Shown piece after piece: positions 27,701 through 32,133 of a stretch of 64,000 bases of DNA. The notes below the pieces were generated by a model. The model was not told the DNA's origin. It did no database searches and worked only from the letters and a program-made list of their open reading frames with translations. The translations under genes were made by a program, and so were the position numbers. The stretch comes from Spodoptera frugiperda. Lineage: Eukaryota > Arthropoda > Insecta > Lepidoptera > Noctuidae. Location: the NCBI RefSeq assembly GCF_023101765.2, contig NC_064229.1:10950473-11014472 (forward strand), given 5' to 3'. How positions within the stretch are numbered: position 1 is the first letter of the stretch; every line of letters starts with the position of its first letter.

Positions 27701-30700
27701 AGCGGCCGGCGCCGTGGACTGCATGCGGCCGCATCTACCCGACATGATTGAACTGCTGCAGGATCCGCATCTACTTAATAAGATCAAGGTAGGTGATTCT
27801 ACATGGCAGAACATTATTTTGTAAACACCCCTTTTGTATGGTGTTAATCCCCTAAACCCTTTTTGCATAAAGAAAGTCCATAGTGGCAAATTCTTCTTTT
27901 GTGAAGCATTTATTGTTCAAATTCAAATAGGTCAATTAAGAGTTATCCTCACATGATATTTTATAAAATTCTCTTCAATAAAATCATCATACTCATCATA
28001 CAATGTCCATTTAGAAATATAAAGAGAAGTTTGCAAAAACTGTCATTCTTCAACAGGGATCCGTCTCCAAATCGATCGTGAACCGCAATCTAATATGCCT
28101 GAATGAGGACACGTTGGGCGCTATAGTGAAGGGCGGGATAGCGCAGTACGTGGCCATGGAACTGGCCCTGGAACACAGCCGCGGGCGCCAGGACCGCGCG
28201 CAGCCCGCCAGGCATATGACGCCGTGGATCAGCACCTCGCTGCCTGGGTCAGTGGTAACTGTTTATAAGGAGTTTTATGTGACTTTTATCATCCTCTTTA
28301 GCCAAGTTCAAACTCAAGGTTCATCAACGTTTTACTAATTAACCCGTTGTCTGAGGGAACGCCGATCTTCGTGAGACATAATGTGTTTTCTATTGTGTCT
28401 CAAATACCGACAGACAAGTGGTTAAAGAAGGGTATGAGGATTTTTGCCTGTCTTCGATAAGTCATTGGGTCGTGCAGTCAAAGGATACATCTTTATACAT
28501 TTCGTTTGTAAATTGGGTCTCTTTTTACTTGTCTCAAGAATGTCTTAAGGGAACTTAAATCTACAATTATCACACAATTTTTCCCCAAAAATGGTAGTGA
28601 ATTTGGTCATTATGAACTTGAGATTATGGGTTACTAACTGATATAAGTTACGTCTCTCTTAAAATTGGAGAAGATTAGAAATGACAGGGCATGTGTACAG
28701 GTGTCGCGAGGTGTGCGAGTGCGTGTCCCGCGTGCGCGTGGTGTCGTGGCTGGTGATGGGCGCGCTGTGCAACGCCACGCAGGCCCCGCACCCCGCGCAT
28801 CCAGGCCTGCAGCCCCCGCACCAGCCCGTGCCGCAGGACGCCACCTGCCATATTACTGACTACATACAGGTACTGCTGCTTCACTTCTTTTACAAGCGCG
28901 GAATTTAATTTAAAATTGTGTGGGAGTGTGAGAGAGCCATGCTTCGGCACGAATGAGCCGAGCTTGACCGGAGTGAGGTCTCACAGAAAACCGACGTGAA
29001 ACAACGCTTGCGTTGTGTTTCGTTGTATAAGTGAGGTTACCGAAGGCCCAATTACACCCCTTCTCAATCTTCCCAATCCCGCAACAACCCTTAAATTCCT
29101 AATCCCCAAAAAGTCAGCAACGTACTTGTAACGCCTCTGGTGTTTCGAGCGTCCATGGGCGACGGCGATTGCTTACCATCAGATGATACGTCTGCTCGTT
29201 TACCAGCGTGTTTCATAAAAAAATTCATATGTCTTATCTAATATGAACAACACCTCGTCCCTCAGACGATAATGTCGTCGTACGTGGAGGCGGGGCGCGG
29301 CGGGGGCGGCGCCCGGCTGGCGGGGCTGCTGCACGCGTTCGTGCTGTGCCAGCTCTGGACCCTGTACCTGGAGCACCTGGCGGCGGGCGCGGCGCCGCCC
29401 TCCGAGCCGCACTACACCACCACCTGCCTGCTGCTGGACTTCTGGTGCAAGCTCGTGCCCAGCATCCTGCAGGTCACCGTGCAGTCCAAAGTGGTCAGTG
29501 TTTCATTTTATCATCGCTCTACTACTGTACCTGGAGCACCTGGCGGCGGGCGCGGCGCCGCCCTCCGAGCCGCACTACACCACCACCTGCCTGCTGCTGG
29601 ACTTCTGGTGCAAGCTCGTGCCCAGCATCCTGCAGGTCACCGTGCAGTCCAAAGTGGTCAGTGTTTCATTTTATCATCGCTCTACTACTGTACCTGGAGC
29701 ACCTGGCGGCGGGCGCGGCGCCGCCCTCCGAGCCGCACTACACCACCACCTGCCTGCTGCTGGACTTCTGGTGCAAGCTCGTGCCCAGCATCCTGCAGGT
29801 CACCGTGCAGTCCAAAGTGGTCAGTGTTTCATTTTATCATCGCTCTACTACTGTACCTGGAGCACCTGGCGGCGGGCGCGGCGCCGCCCTCCGAGCCGCA
29901 CTACACCACCACCTGCCTGCTGCTGGACTTCTGGTGCAAGCTCGTGCCCAGCATCCTGCAGGTCACCGTGCAGTCCAAAGTGGTCAGTGTTTCATTTTAT
30001 CATCGCTCTACTACTGTACCTGGAGCACCTGGCGGCGGGCGCGGCGCCGCCCTCCGAGCCGCACTACACCACCACCTGCCTGCTGCTGGACTTCTGGTGC
30101 AAGCTCGTGCCCAGCATCCTGCAGGTCACCGTGCAGTCCAAAGTGGTCAGTGTTTCATTTTATCATCGCTCTACTACTGTACCTGGAGCACCTGGCGGCG
30201 GGCGCGGCGCCGCCCTCCGAGCCGCACTACACCACCACCTGCCTGCTGCTGGACTTCTGGTGCAAGCTCGTGCCCAGCATCCTGCAGGTCACCGTGCAGT
30301 CCAAAGTGGTCAGTACCATATACTGCTGCTCCCATCTTGTTTCATTTTATCATCGCTCAACTACTGGTCTGGTATTTGTCTGAAAAAACTGTTTTATAAC
30401 ATTAATTTATATTTCTAACAAAAAATTAAACTTCGTGGATGCTCGATTACTTTCGAGCTATAAACAGGGCTCATAAACATGAACATCATACGCGATGTAG
30501 CCCAATCATTTGCAGCTATTACATATGTGTGTTCTTCTTTGTCCTCAGCTGGCAGAGACGGTGAACCTCCACTTCCTAAGTCTACTGGAGTCGCTGCTCG
30601 AGTGTAACTCCACCGTGCTGAACAAACTGCTGCCCTTGTGGAGTCCTATACTGCACTCACCGTTGTTCAATGTAAGTTCTATTCACTAGTGTCCACGGTG

Positions 30701-31254
30701 CGCGCGTTTGCTTAACATGAGGTAATCGCGTCTGCTCGTATGCCATATATCCCATTATAGCCCGGTCAAGATAAGCATTTGAGTATGGATTATGTCAATG
30801 TAAATGTCGAAACACAAGACAATCGGCGAGGCGTCCGTCAAGCTTCCTTGTGCGAACTGCTAGGGAGTGGGACTCCTTGCCGGAGTCTGTGTTTCCTGAT
30901 GGGTATAACCTGGGTGTCTTCAAAGCCCGAGTGAATAGATTGCTTATGGGCAGACGTGCTCCACCGTAGGCCGCATCATCACTTACCATCAGGCAAAATA
31001 CGTACGTACGGCCAAACGTCGACCCAATAAATGTAAAGAAATGACGCTACTTAATTTCGTGTATTTTGACGGGGCTATTGCTGTCCCCCCAGATGCCGCG
31101 GCATGTGTGGCAGCGCCTGTGCGTGGTGACGGGCGCGGCCCCGGGGGGGGCGGGCCCCCCCCGCGACCTGCAGGCCGCGCAGCGCCGCCTGCACCGCCTG
31201 CTCGCCAAGATGGCGCAGCTGGAGCTGCAGCCGCACTCCTTCTACTTCATATAA
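1..31254 (+). CDS. unc79: unc79 orthologue, NALCN channelosome subunit, 3' half (32 exons, C-terminal 1504 aa)
   Basis: Role (known family): UNC79 is a very large HEAT/armadillo-like protein that pairs with UNC80 and stabilises the NALCN (insect narrow abdomen) sodium-leak channel at the neuronal membrane. Seen: exons 1-68, 550-706, 4670-4895, 6091-6279, 6909-7040, 7418-7550, 8007-8138, 8629-8734, 9198-9317, 9483-9621, 9941-10142, 18037-18142, 18942-19031, 19360-19436, 20082-20188, 21472-21579, 21852-21981, 22505-22599, 22780-22891, 23134-23198, 23282-23398, 23476-23614, 24058-24212, 24990-25117, 25489-25701, 26895-27123, 27622-27788, 28057-28247, 28701-28869, 29266-29493, 30549-30671, 31093-31254. 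Every junction is GT-AG, phases chain throughout, and the sum is 4515 nt ending in TAA. Blocks such as [30 protein letters not shown] and VDFNEL match my memory of human UNC79 (WEFFVNRFETLSLEAQ, QFLRCIFHQLAPNG, MDFNEL). The 5' half is outside the window. No membrane segment is expected or seen. Oddities are the exon-derived arrays described separately. Confidence 0.93.
647..2921 (+). repeat. 28-copy ~83-bp tandem array of exon 2 tail plus splice donor
   Basis: Unit: about 59 nt of exon 2 (from GTGTACGTG to ATCGAT) plus the donor gtgagta and about 17 nt of intron. Copies start at 647, 731, 812, 895, 978, 1060, 1144, 1227, 1309, 1393, 1472, 1545, 1621, 1702, 1780, 1851, 1934, 2018, 2090, 2173, 2255, 2338, 2421, 2504, 2588, 2672, 2756 and 2839. 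Most spacings are 81-84; those between 1393 and 1934 shrink to 71-81 through scattered indels. The founder has GTGTACGTGGCACAG; most others lack one G. Two variants recur (acttactgttt against accttactgtt, and catcggc against cattggc). Either a real minisatellite or an assembly expansion with poor consensus in the middle. Confidence 0.95.
3724..3757. repeat. imperfect GATAGA microsatellite
   Basis: Runs of agatagatagagatagag and similar in intron 2, followed by purine-rich sequence. Confidence 0.7.
4024..4285. mobile_element. MITE, TTAGTACGAG family, copy 1
   Basis: Long inverted repeat of about 40 bp per arm. The left arm contains CCAGAGGGCTTAGTACGAG and the right arm contains CTCGTACTAAGCCCTCTGG; both arms also hold TTTTACGTTTAACG or its complement. 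The middle has ATTGGTTTGTTTATTCGAG against CTCGAATAAACCAACCAAT. There is no coding capacity. Most complete of four copies in the window. Confidence 0.85.
4670..7040 (+). CDS. unc79: unc79 exons 3-5
   Basis: Exon 3 (4670-4895) encodes [33 protein letters not shown] and [18 protein letters not shown], close to human LCLCLDFQFDTVVKDRPTIL and WEFFVNRFETLSLEAQ; donor gtaggt, phase 1. Exon 4 (6091-6279) encodes [20 protein letters not shown] and then a Ser/Thr-rich stretch (human equivalent LSDAALWKIKRARF); phase 1 to phase 1. Exon 5 (6909-7040) is basic and Gln/Pro-rich ([19 protein letters not shown]) and looks like a flexible linker, phase 1. Exon 3 sits in a longer open frame that runs left into intron 2; the start at 4670 was chosen because exon 2 ends in phase 0 and the homology starts there. 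Confidence is highest for exon 3. Confidence 0.88.
5365..5542. mobile_element. PIF/Harbinger-like MITE, CCGCCGTA family, copy 1
   Basis: TIRs CCGCCGTATTCGGAGACATT on the left and, on the right, the complement of CCGCCGTACTCAGAGTCATT. Both arms continue AATGRTTACTTAA. A TTA target duplication lies at 5362-5364 and 5543-5545. The 3-bp TWA duplication is typical of PIF/Harbinger. No open frame. Confidence 0.8.
5868..5930 (+). mobile_element. retroposon tail fragment ('gtccatgggcggcg' family)
   Basis: Contains gtgcccatgggcggcactga and tcgcttaccat followed by an A-run, like the 3' end of the full copy at 28931-29224. Confidence 0.6.
6385..6537 (+). mobile_element. SINE body, same family as 54943-55244
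   Basis: Body sequence ggcaataggctcac...gtgggtgtacaatgtgtacatgcc...cactccttcagggataaaagg matches, in opposite orientation, the body of the SINE at 54943-55244. The tRNA-like head is missing. Confidence 0.65.
7144..7255. repeat. interspersed repeat ('ctacactttggaac' family), copy 1
   Basis: Shares ctacactttggaac, cactgacagaca, ttcaat and gtttcaaaa blocks with 55381-55500 and partly with 56249-56312. I cannot classify it. Confidence 0.6.
7418..8734 (+). CDS. unc79: unc79 exons 6-8
   Basis: Exon 6 (7418-7550): [19 protein letters not shown], then [18 protein letters not shown], parallel to human DNTIKDLLPEDAGIDHQTVHQ and LITVLMKFMARDE. Exon 7 (8007-8138): [40 protein letters not shown], parallel to human VKRHLYVLLGYDQQEGCFMI. 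Exon 8 (8629-8734): [20 protein letters not shown], then EPTLLLLQ, parallel to human LSTCFNAFIAGIAQVMDYN. Phases 1-2, 2-2, 2-0 chain exactly. The alternation of amphipathic helices with Leu-rich faces fits the family's HEAT-like solenoid. This is the best-conserved block left of the long intron. Confidence 0.92.
7605..7800. repeat. inverted GCGTACG-rich repeat in intron 6
   Basis: Multiple CGCATCGTACGCATCG and ATGCGTACGATGCG blocks in opposite orientation make a strongly self-complementary stretch. Begins with aaggtacgcgtccacag, similar in style to the ends of the Harbinger-like elements here, but no matching right end or target duplication was found. Confidence 0.55.
8271..8495 (-). mobile_element. 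R1-tail retroposon, minus-strand copy
   Basis: On the minus strand it carries the family order: caccacagatgggaccc, gagctgatgcc, ggggctccggttcaaag, then a degraded 3' end. Compare the full copy at 20831-21124. Lies in intron 7. Confidence 0.65.
8735..9197 (+). other. intron 8
   Basis: AT-rich, 463 bp; nothing recognised beyond the donor gtctgt and an acceptor ...gtgcgcag. Confidence 0.6.
9198..10142 (+). CDS. unc79: unc79 exons 9-11
   Basis: Exon 9 (9198-9317): YCC followed by a Gly/Ala run and [20 protein letters not shown], like human YCSCPQLRHYFQ...MWLKALLVILYKY. Exon 10 (9483-9621): [32 protein letters not shown], like human LLHLIHITVNTLNAQYHSCK. Exon 11 (9941-10142): GC-rich low-complexity Pro/Ala/Gly segment, then [20 protein letters not shown], probably disordered. 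Exon 9's Gly/Ala run is an insertion relative to vertebrates. The 5' part of exon 9, with an acceptor-like tag, is copied just downstream (9331-9378). Exon 11 ends AA|gtaagt in phase 2 and is followed by the longest intron (10143-18036). Confidence 0.88.
9331..9378 (+). repeat. partial duplication of exon 9 start inside intron 9
   Basis: gttgtatgtagtattgtag followed by gcgcgggcgcaggcagcc and cgcagtcac repeats 9179-9252 (the acceptor-side intron and the first third of exon 9), with internal deletions. It carries its own ag|tattg acceptor-like junction but then runs out of homology. Not counted as coding. Confidence 0.8.
10205..10260. mobile_element. retroposon tail fragment
   Basis: gtgcgttcaaacaaacaaac and tcttcagctttataatattt equal the 3' part of the longer copy at 27190-27370. 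Confidence 0.65.
10570..10665. repeat. interspersed repeat ('gtggtagagc...aagtaccacg' family), copy 1
   Basis: Starts gtggtagagccatgctgtac and contains aggctcgaccggggaagtac. The same ordered blocks occur at 32362-32600 and 33860-34150. Confidence 0.65.
10880..10982. mobile_element. Harbinger-like MITE, CCGCCGTA family, copy 2
   Basis: TIRs CTGCCGTACTCAGAAAC and, on the other end, complement of CCGCCACACTCAGAGTC. TAA target duplications at 10877-10879 and 10983-10985. About 100 bp, so internally deleted relative to copy 1. Confidence 0.75.
11498..11640 (-). mobile_element. tRNA-derived SINE, minus strand
   Basis: Reverse complement begins gactgcacggttgac, has a box-B-like gattcgattcc, then gcacggaacaac, and ends in ctagtgtggggcaa. 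Same family as 31395-31533, 58163-58262 and 60945-61110. Not a functional tRNA: no cloverleaf closes. Confidence 0.7.
11914..12058. mobile_element. MITE, TTAGTACGAG family, copy 2
   Basis: Right arm ctcgtactaagggtac preserved, left arm eroded. Central CTCTGATTGGTTGG...CCAGCCAATCAGAG inverted repeat and AACGAGAGCG/CGCTCTCGTTTCG arms pair. Confidence 0.7.
12280..13590. mobile_element. outer TIR element in intron 11 (interrupted)
   Basis: Left end AGGGCGACTTGTAATTCGAC; the right end, read on the other strand, is AGGGTGCCTTGTAATTGGAC. Both continue CTATTC...GGGAGGTGATAA. It lacks a coding frame. The interior is split by a second inverted-repeat element at 12499-13005. No clear target duplication. 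Superfamily unassigned. Confidence 0.65.
12499..13005. mobile_element. inner TIR element nested in 12280-13590
   Basis: About 50 bp of near-perfect TIR: left ACAGTGTGGTAAGAACCCGA, right the exact complement, both continuing through TTTTTGTGTCATCGTG. Flanked by 7-bp near-duplications gggacgt (12492-12498) and gggacgg (13006-13012). The CAGTG...CACTG ends and 7-8 bp duplication suggest a hAT-like non-autonomous element. The middle is AT-rich without a frame. Confidence 0.75.
13615..13770. mobile_element. MITE, TTAGTACGAG family, copy 3
   Basis: Left ccttagtacgagtttatttt and right aaacaaactcgtactaaggg are inverted. The middle has GCTCTGATTGGCTGG against caaccaatcaaaacgc. Confidence 0.8.
14170..14232 (+). 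repeat. short direct duplication and hairpin in intron 11
   Basis: gacaacaatagaaaacacat is present twice 40 bp apart; the first copy is framed by ACCAGACA...TGTCTGGT. Downstream, GTACCCCTTCA...TGAAGGGTAC (about 14315-14350) makes a further hairpin. Unclassified. Confidence 0.7.
14400..16340 (+). other. middle of intron 11, mostly unassigned
   Basis: AT-rich. A SINE-body scrap (gccccacgttaggatttag, about 14848) is recognisable. Short frames at 15323-15532 and 15719-15925 are not supported; the first, with [17 protein letters not shown], could be a decayed retroelement C-terminus, a weak impression only. Confidence 0.4.
16357..16430. repeat. palindromic AT-rich element
   Basis: GTTGATGTAA at the left pairs with TTACATCAAC at the right, and an inner AATTTTGAC pairs with GTCAAAATT. 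A small MITE or a stem-forming remnant. Confidence 0.6.
17077..17175. mobile_element. short MITE
   Basis: GAGAGGTTTATGTTTAGC on the left; right end gctaaacaaaaacctctc is its near-perfect complement. About 100 bp, no coding capacity. Confidence 0.65.
18037..20188 (+). CDS. unc79: unc79 exons 12-15 (disordered middle region)
   Basis: Exon 12 (18037-18142): [36 protein letters not shown]. Exon 13 (18942-19031): [20 protein letters not shown]. Exon 14 (19360-19436): [25 protein letters not shown]. Exon 15 (20082-20188): [35 protein letters not shown]. This acidic, Ser/Thr-rich linker resembles the poorly conserved central region of vertebrate UNC79 (LIDLSSDSTSGPE). Assignment rests on clean GT-AG sites and unbroken phase (2-0, 0-0, 0-2, 2-1) rather than strong homology, so a skipped or alternative micro-exon is possible. 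Confidence 0.78.
18717..18905 (+). mobile_element. CR1-type retroposon 3' tail with (GAT)n
   Basis: Contains aagtttgaaatcgccaacct, cctttggtcagcagtgg and a terminal tgatgatgatgatgat. The same block order occurs at 33005-33180. I recall this as a common lepidopteran CR1/Zenon-like 3' end; not searched. Sits 40 bp before exon 13. Confidence 0.65.
19738..19830 (+). mobile_element. retroposon tail ('gtccatgggcggcg' family)
   Basis: ctcctctggtgttgcaggtg, tccatgggcggcgctgat, cttaccatcaggtgat, tgctcgtttgc: the 3' part of the family, in intron 14. Confidence 0.75.
20213..21298. mobile_element. PIF/Harbinger-like non-autonomous DNA element in intron 15
   Basis: TIR AGGTGTGTCCAAACATAGCG at the left; the right end is the complement of AGGTGTGTCCAAACACGGCG. 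TTA target duplication at 20210-20212 and 21299-21301. The ends are GC-rich with many GCGCGGC subterminal repeats. The first 70 bp also fold on themselves (GTCCAAACATAGCGC against GCGCTATGTTTGGAC), so there is a second, internal copy of the terminus. No transposase frame; the interior is occupied by a nested retroposon (20831-21124). It is 1086 bp inside a functional gene's intron. Confidence 0.85.
20831..21124 (+). mobile_element. R1-tail retroposon nested in the Harbinger-like element
   Basis: Starts gctgcgggtctgcggacggc, contains caccacagatggggccc, cggggctccggctcaaagc, acggggtggtttttagtc, agtaagagtctgacactccc, aaggcgggagaagccattgg and ends in an A-run. Full-length reference for the family in this window. 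Its 3' end resembles the 3' UTR of the R1-clade LINE at 56527-57258. Confidence 0.8.
21472..23198 (+). CDS. unc79: unc79 exons 16-20 (linker and short conserved helix)
   Basis: Exon 16 (21472-21579): [20 protein letters not shown]. Exon 17 (21852-21981): [20 protein letters not shown], then Gln/His/Pro-rich. Exon 18 (22505-22599): [32 protein letters not shown], which I align loosely to human REYLDISFNILDKLGEQKDP. Exon 19 (22780-22891): Ser/Thr/Pro-rich linker. Exon 20 (23134-23198): [20 protein letters not shown]. Phases 1-1, 1-2, 2-1, 1-2, 2-1 are consistent. For exon 16 the acceptor ttag at 21470-21471 was preferred over a second AG eight bases downstream, because it gives a Ser/Thr/Pro-rich linker like its neighbours. 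Confidence 0.78.
23282..24212 (+). CDS. unc79: unc79 exons 21-23 (Cys-Xaa2-Cys motif and start of conserved C-terminal block)
   Basis: Exon 21 (23282-23398) joins in phase 1 and reads a CGG-rich run then [10 protein letters not shown]. Its last base completes the first Cys of [20 protein letters not shown] in exon 22 (23476-23614), equal to human CHDCGAILEEYDEETLGLAI. Exon 22 continues [20 protein letters not shown]. Exon 23 (24058-24212) reads [49 protein letters not shown]; human has MVPGNAAGVAKQFLRCIFHQ and LAPNGIFPQLF. Another frame of exon 21 looks protein-like ([18 protein letters not shown]) but breaks phase on both sides. Exon 23 founds the 132-bp array; only the first donor at 24213 gives the normal product, but every later donor is also in frame. 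Confidence 0.88.
23650..23765 (-). mobile_element. R1-tail retroposon fragment, minus strand
   Basis: Reverse-complement order: ggctccgatttgcagcagg, gggtggtttttagtcaac, agagtctgctgacactccc. In intron 22. Confidence 0.7.
24106..24611 (+). repeat. 4 x 132-bp tandem array of exon 23 tail plus donor
   Basis: Copies start at 24106, 24238, 24370 and 24502. Each is 107 nt of exon 23 (from CCTCCCCGGCAGCGCC to ACGCCAG) plus gtaccactccatcattatca and tattg. Copies look identical; the last is followed by native intron (gtactacacctgc). The unit is 44 codons without a stop, so any of the four donors keeps exon 24 in frame and could add 44, 88 or 132 residues. Confidence 0.95.
24865..24930 (+). mobile_element. 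retroposon tail fragment ('gtccatgggcggcg' family)
   Basis: gcacttgtaaagcttctggt, gtttcaagtgtccatgggcg, gcggcgattgctcatc; truncated 3' end of the family in intron 23. Confidence 0.65.
24990..25701 (+). CDS. unc79: unc79 exons 24-25
   Basis: Exon 24 (24990-25117): [40 protein letters not shown], aligned with human LRTLASSLMDFNELSS and LSQLLEGLNNKKNLPA. Exon 25 (25489-25701): [20 protein letters not shown], a long Ala/Leu-rich helical stretch, then [16 protein letters not shown], matching human GGAMIRCLENIATFMEALP in position. Exon 25 is strikingly GC-rich against its AT-rich introns. Phases 1-0 and 0-0. Intron 25 (25702-26894) holds a degenerate duplication, a MITE and a short tandem repeat. 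Confidence 0.92.
25745..25925 (+). repeat. two-copy degenerate direct duplication in intron 25
   Basis: gtagctcaaattgtctcac..acaggattat..gcgtcacgctcacactcag is repeated about 107 bp later as ttagctacaattgtcttatg..acaggattat..gcatcacgctcagactcag. Confidence 0.7.
25985..26100. mobile_element. MITE with 23-bp TIRs in intron 25
   Basis: Left CCGAATACTCAAACGCTACT; right the exact complement (AGTAGCGTTTGAGTATTCGG). 116 bp, AT-rich centre, no frame. Confidence 0.8.
26640..26740 (+). repeat. about 42-bp tandem repeat, 3 partial copies
   Basis: agtgtcaaaattagcaatgt, agtgtcaaaattagcgatgt and agtgtcaaaatttacg follow one another at about 42-bp spacing in intron 25. Confidence 0.7.
26895..28247 (+). CDS. 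unc79: unc79 exons 26-28
   Basis: Exon 26 (26895-27123): [74 protein letters not shown]; human LEPFSKLLSFVIQNAVFTLA and LLELLQALKLKSPLPDTNLL are clearly homologous. Exon 27 (27622-27788): [20 protein letters not shown], then [20 protein letters not shown]. Exon 28 (28057-28247): [51 protein letters not shown]; human has LHEDTFGGHLKVGLAQIAAM. The donor of exon 28 was placed at GG|gtcagt (28248) rather than at gtaact 8 nt later, because only that phase joins exon 29 in frame. Confidence 0.92.
27190..27370 (+). mobile_element. retroposon copy in intron 26
   Basis: cgcggtttcacccgctctgc, tttatagcctatagcctt, cggtccagtagtttcggaga, ttagcgcgttcaaacaaac, cttcagctttataatattag. I recall this as a common insect repeat; a shorter piece is at 10205-10260 and a related one at 45955-46085. 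Confidence 0.7.
28701..29493 (+). CDS. unc79: unc79 exons 29-30
   Basis: Exon 29 (28701-28869): [27 protein letters not shown], a Pro/His-rich stretch, CHITDYIQ; human FIECVSHIRLLSWLLLGSLT is homologous. Exon 30 (29266-29493, 76 codons, phase 0 to 0): [10 protein letters not shown], a Gly-rich run, [40 protein letters not shown]; human LFHAFIFAQLWTVYCEQSAV and LEFWSRVTPSILQ. The exon ends AAAGTG|gtcagt at 29493. Its last 132 nt plus 31 nt of intron are the founder of a six-copy 163-bp array. Because 163 is not a multiple of three, only the donors of copy 1 or copy 4 keep exon 31 in frame. Confidence 0.92.
28931..29224 (+). mobile_element. full-length retroposon, 'gtccatgggcggcg' family
   Basis: Starts agagccatgcttcggcacga, contains ttgaccggagtgaggtctca, cagaaaaccgacg, gtacttgtaacgcctctgg, gtccatgggcgacggcgat, ccatcagatgatacgtctgc and ends in an A-run. 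About 290 bp; fills most of intron 29 and ends about 40 bp before exon 30. The same sequence is the X component of the satellite units at 41200-44005. Confidence 0.75.
29362..30314 (+). repeat. 6 x 163-bp tandem array of exon 30 tail plus donor
   Basis: Anchor GAGCACCTGG recurs at 29371, 29534, 29697, 29860, 30023 and 30186, exactly 163 bp apart; copies appear identical. Unit: 132 nt of exon 30, donor gtcagt, then gtttcattttatcatcgctc and tactactg. After the last gtcagt comes 24 bp of other intron, then gtttcattttatcatcgctc again (about 30338-30357). So the unit formed with a 24-bp intron deletion. All three forward frames are stop-free, which creates spurious 300-375 codon ORFs. Confidence 0.96.
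30549..31254 (+). CDS. unc79: unc79 exons 31-32 and C-terminus
   Basis: Exon 31 (30549-30671): [40 protein letters not shown], aligned with human LHVISLMEALQECNSTIFVK. Exon 32 (31093-31254): [44 protein letters not shown] and TAA; human ends KMAQVEIQSSEAASQFYPL, so the end is confidently homologous. Exon 32 begins after a C7 run and contains long G and C homopolymers in which a sequencing indel would be easy, but the frame is intact. Intron 31 (30672-31092) carries a retroposon scrap and a truncated LINE copy. Confidence 0.93.
30812..31036 (+). mobile_element. 5'-truncated copy of the 46.3-49.9 kb LINE in unc79 intron 31
   Basis: cacaagacaatcggcgaggc, caagcttccttgtgcgaact, tgggtgtcttcaaagcccga, ttatgggcagacgtgctcca and ggccaaacgtcgaccca are shared with 49640-49905. 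An internal segment of about 50 bp is missing relative to the long copy, the frame is broken, and the A-tail is nearly gone. A short retroposon scrap (30685-30745) precedes it. Confidence 0.85.
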
Positions 31255-31560
31255 CGGACTACTAGTACTACGAGCGAATCTGAACTCTCTGCCTCGATCA
31301 ACTGGTGAGTAGTCTCTCAAATAACTGGACCTTTATACTTTCTATAAACGTAGCCATAACACTACACGTAACAATACACATAACACCCAAACCTGAAACA
31401 ATAATTTGTAAATCACACAAAAAATCGCTCCGTAAGGGAATCGAACCTTAACACATTACACAATAGTCAGTTCCTCAGCCCGGTGGCTGAGGAACTGCAC
31501 GACAATGGTGCGGTCACCATTCGTGCAGTCAAATACAAAGCAATACAAGTCTTGAATAAA
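31255..31560 (+). other. proximal 3' UTR of unc79
   Basis: Follows the TAA stop. First AATAAA is at 31555-31560. A candidate UTR intron is visible: donor actg|gtgagtag at 31304 and acceptor cttcacag|gtact ending at 31650. The segment contains a decayed SINE (31395-31533). Later AATAAA sites and a Pumilio-motif cluster downstream leave room for a much longer 3' UTR; no transcript data here. Confidence 0.5.
31395..31533 (-). mobile_element. decayed tRNA-derived SINE
   Basis: atcgctccgtaagggaatcg and cattcgtgcagtc echo the minus-strand SINE at 11498-11640. A local hairpin gttcctcag..ctgaggaac interrupts the head. Confidence 0.55.
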
Positions 31561-32133
31561 AGTACCTGAAACTTGATTCATGCTTCAAACACAAAAGTAT
31601 TATTAAAAATACACCCAGTTTCAATTTTCAAATCTGTTTACTTCACAGGTACTTCAACGTTACGGCAAGCCCTACAGAGCATCTAGTTTGCTGGTCGCTG
31701 TATACGTACGTACATAGTATTACTAAGTACTGAAACTATTGTGCAACTATAATATTTTTGTAACGGAGTCTACAGACCTGATATGACGTATGTAAATAGT
31801 TTCATTTCGATTGAAATGTAGATAAACATGAATATACCAATGATTACGGCTTGGCAAAAGCAAGAAACATATGAATGAAAATAGCATTAAATGTAATCAA
31901 CACGGCTATCTAACATTAGCAAAACAATGTAAATATGAATGCTCAATCGTTCGTTTCTCGTAATCAATATGTTCTCGACGTGCCTAAAATTGAAAATTGA
32001 TGAATTTATAATGGTATACTAATACTTATAACCTCCAATATCATCACGTCACCAAAAATAACACAAGGTAAATTTTACGTTATCAAAATAATCACTCTCA
32101 TTAATACTTTGTTTTAATTTTGCATCTGTCTAA

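Noticed and set aside
29272..30418. 300-375 codon ORFs over the exon-30 array
   Set aside because: A 163-bp unit lacking stops in any + frame makes endless open frames; only 29272-29493 is exon.
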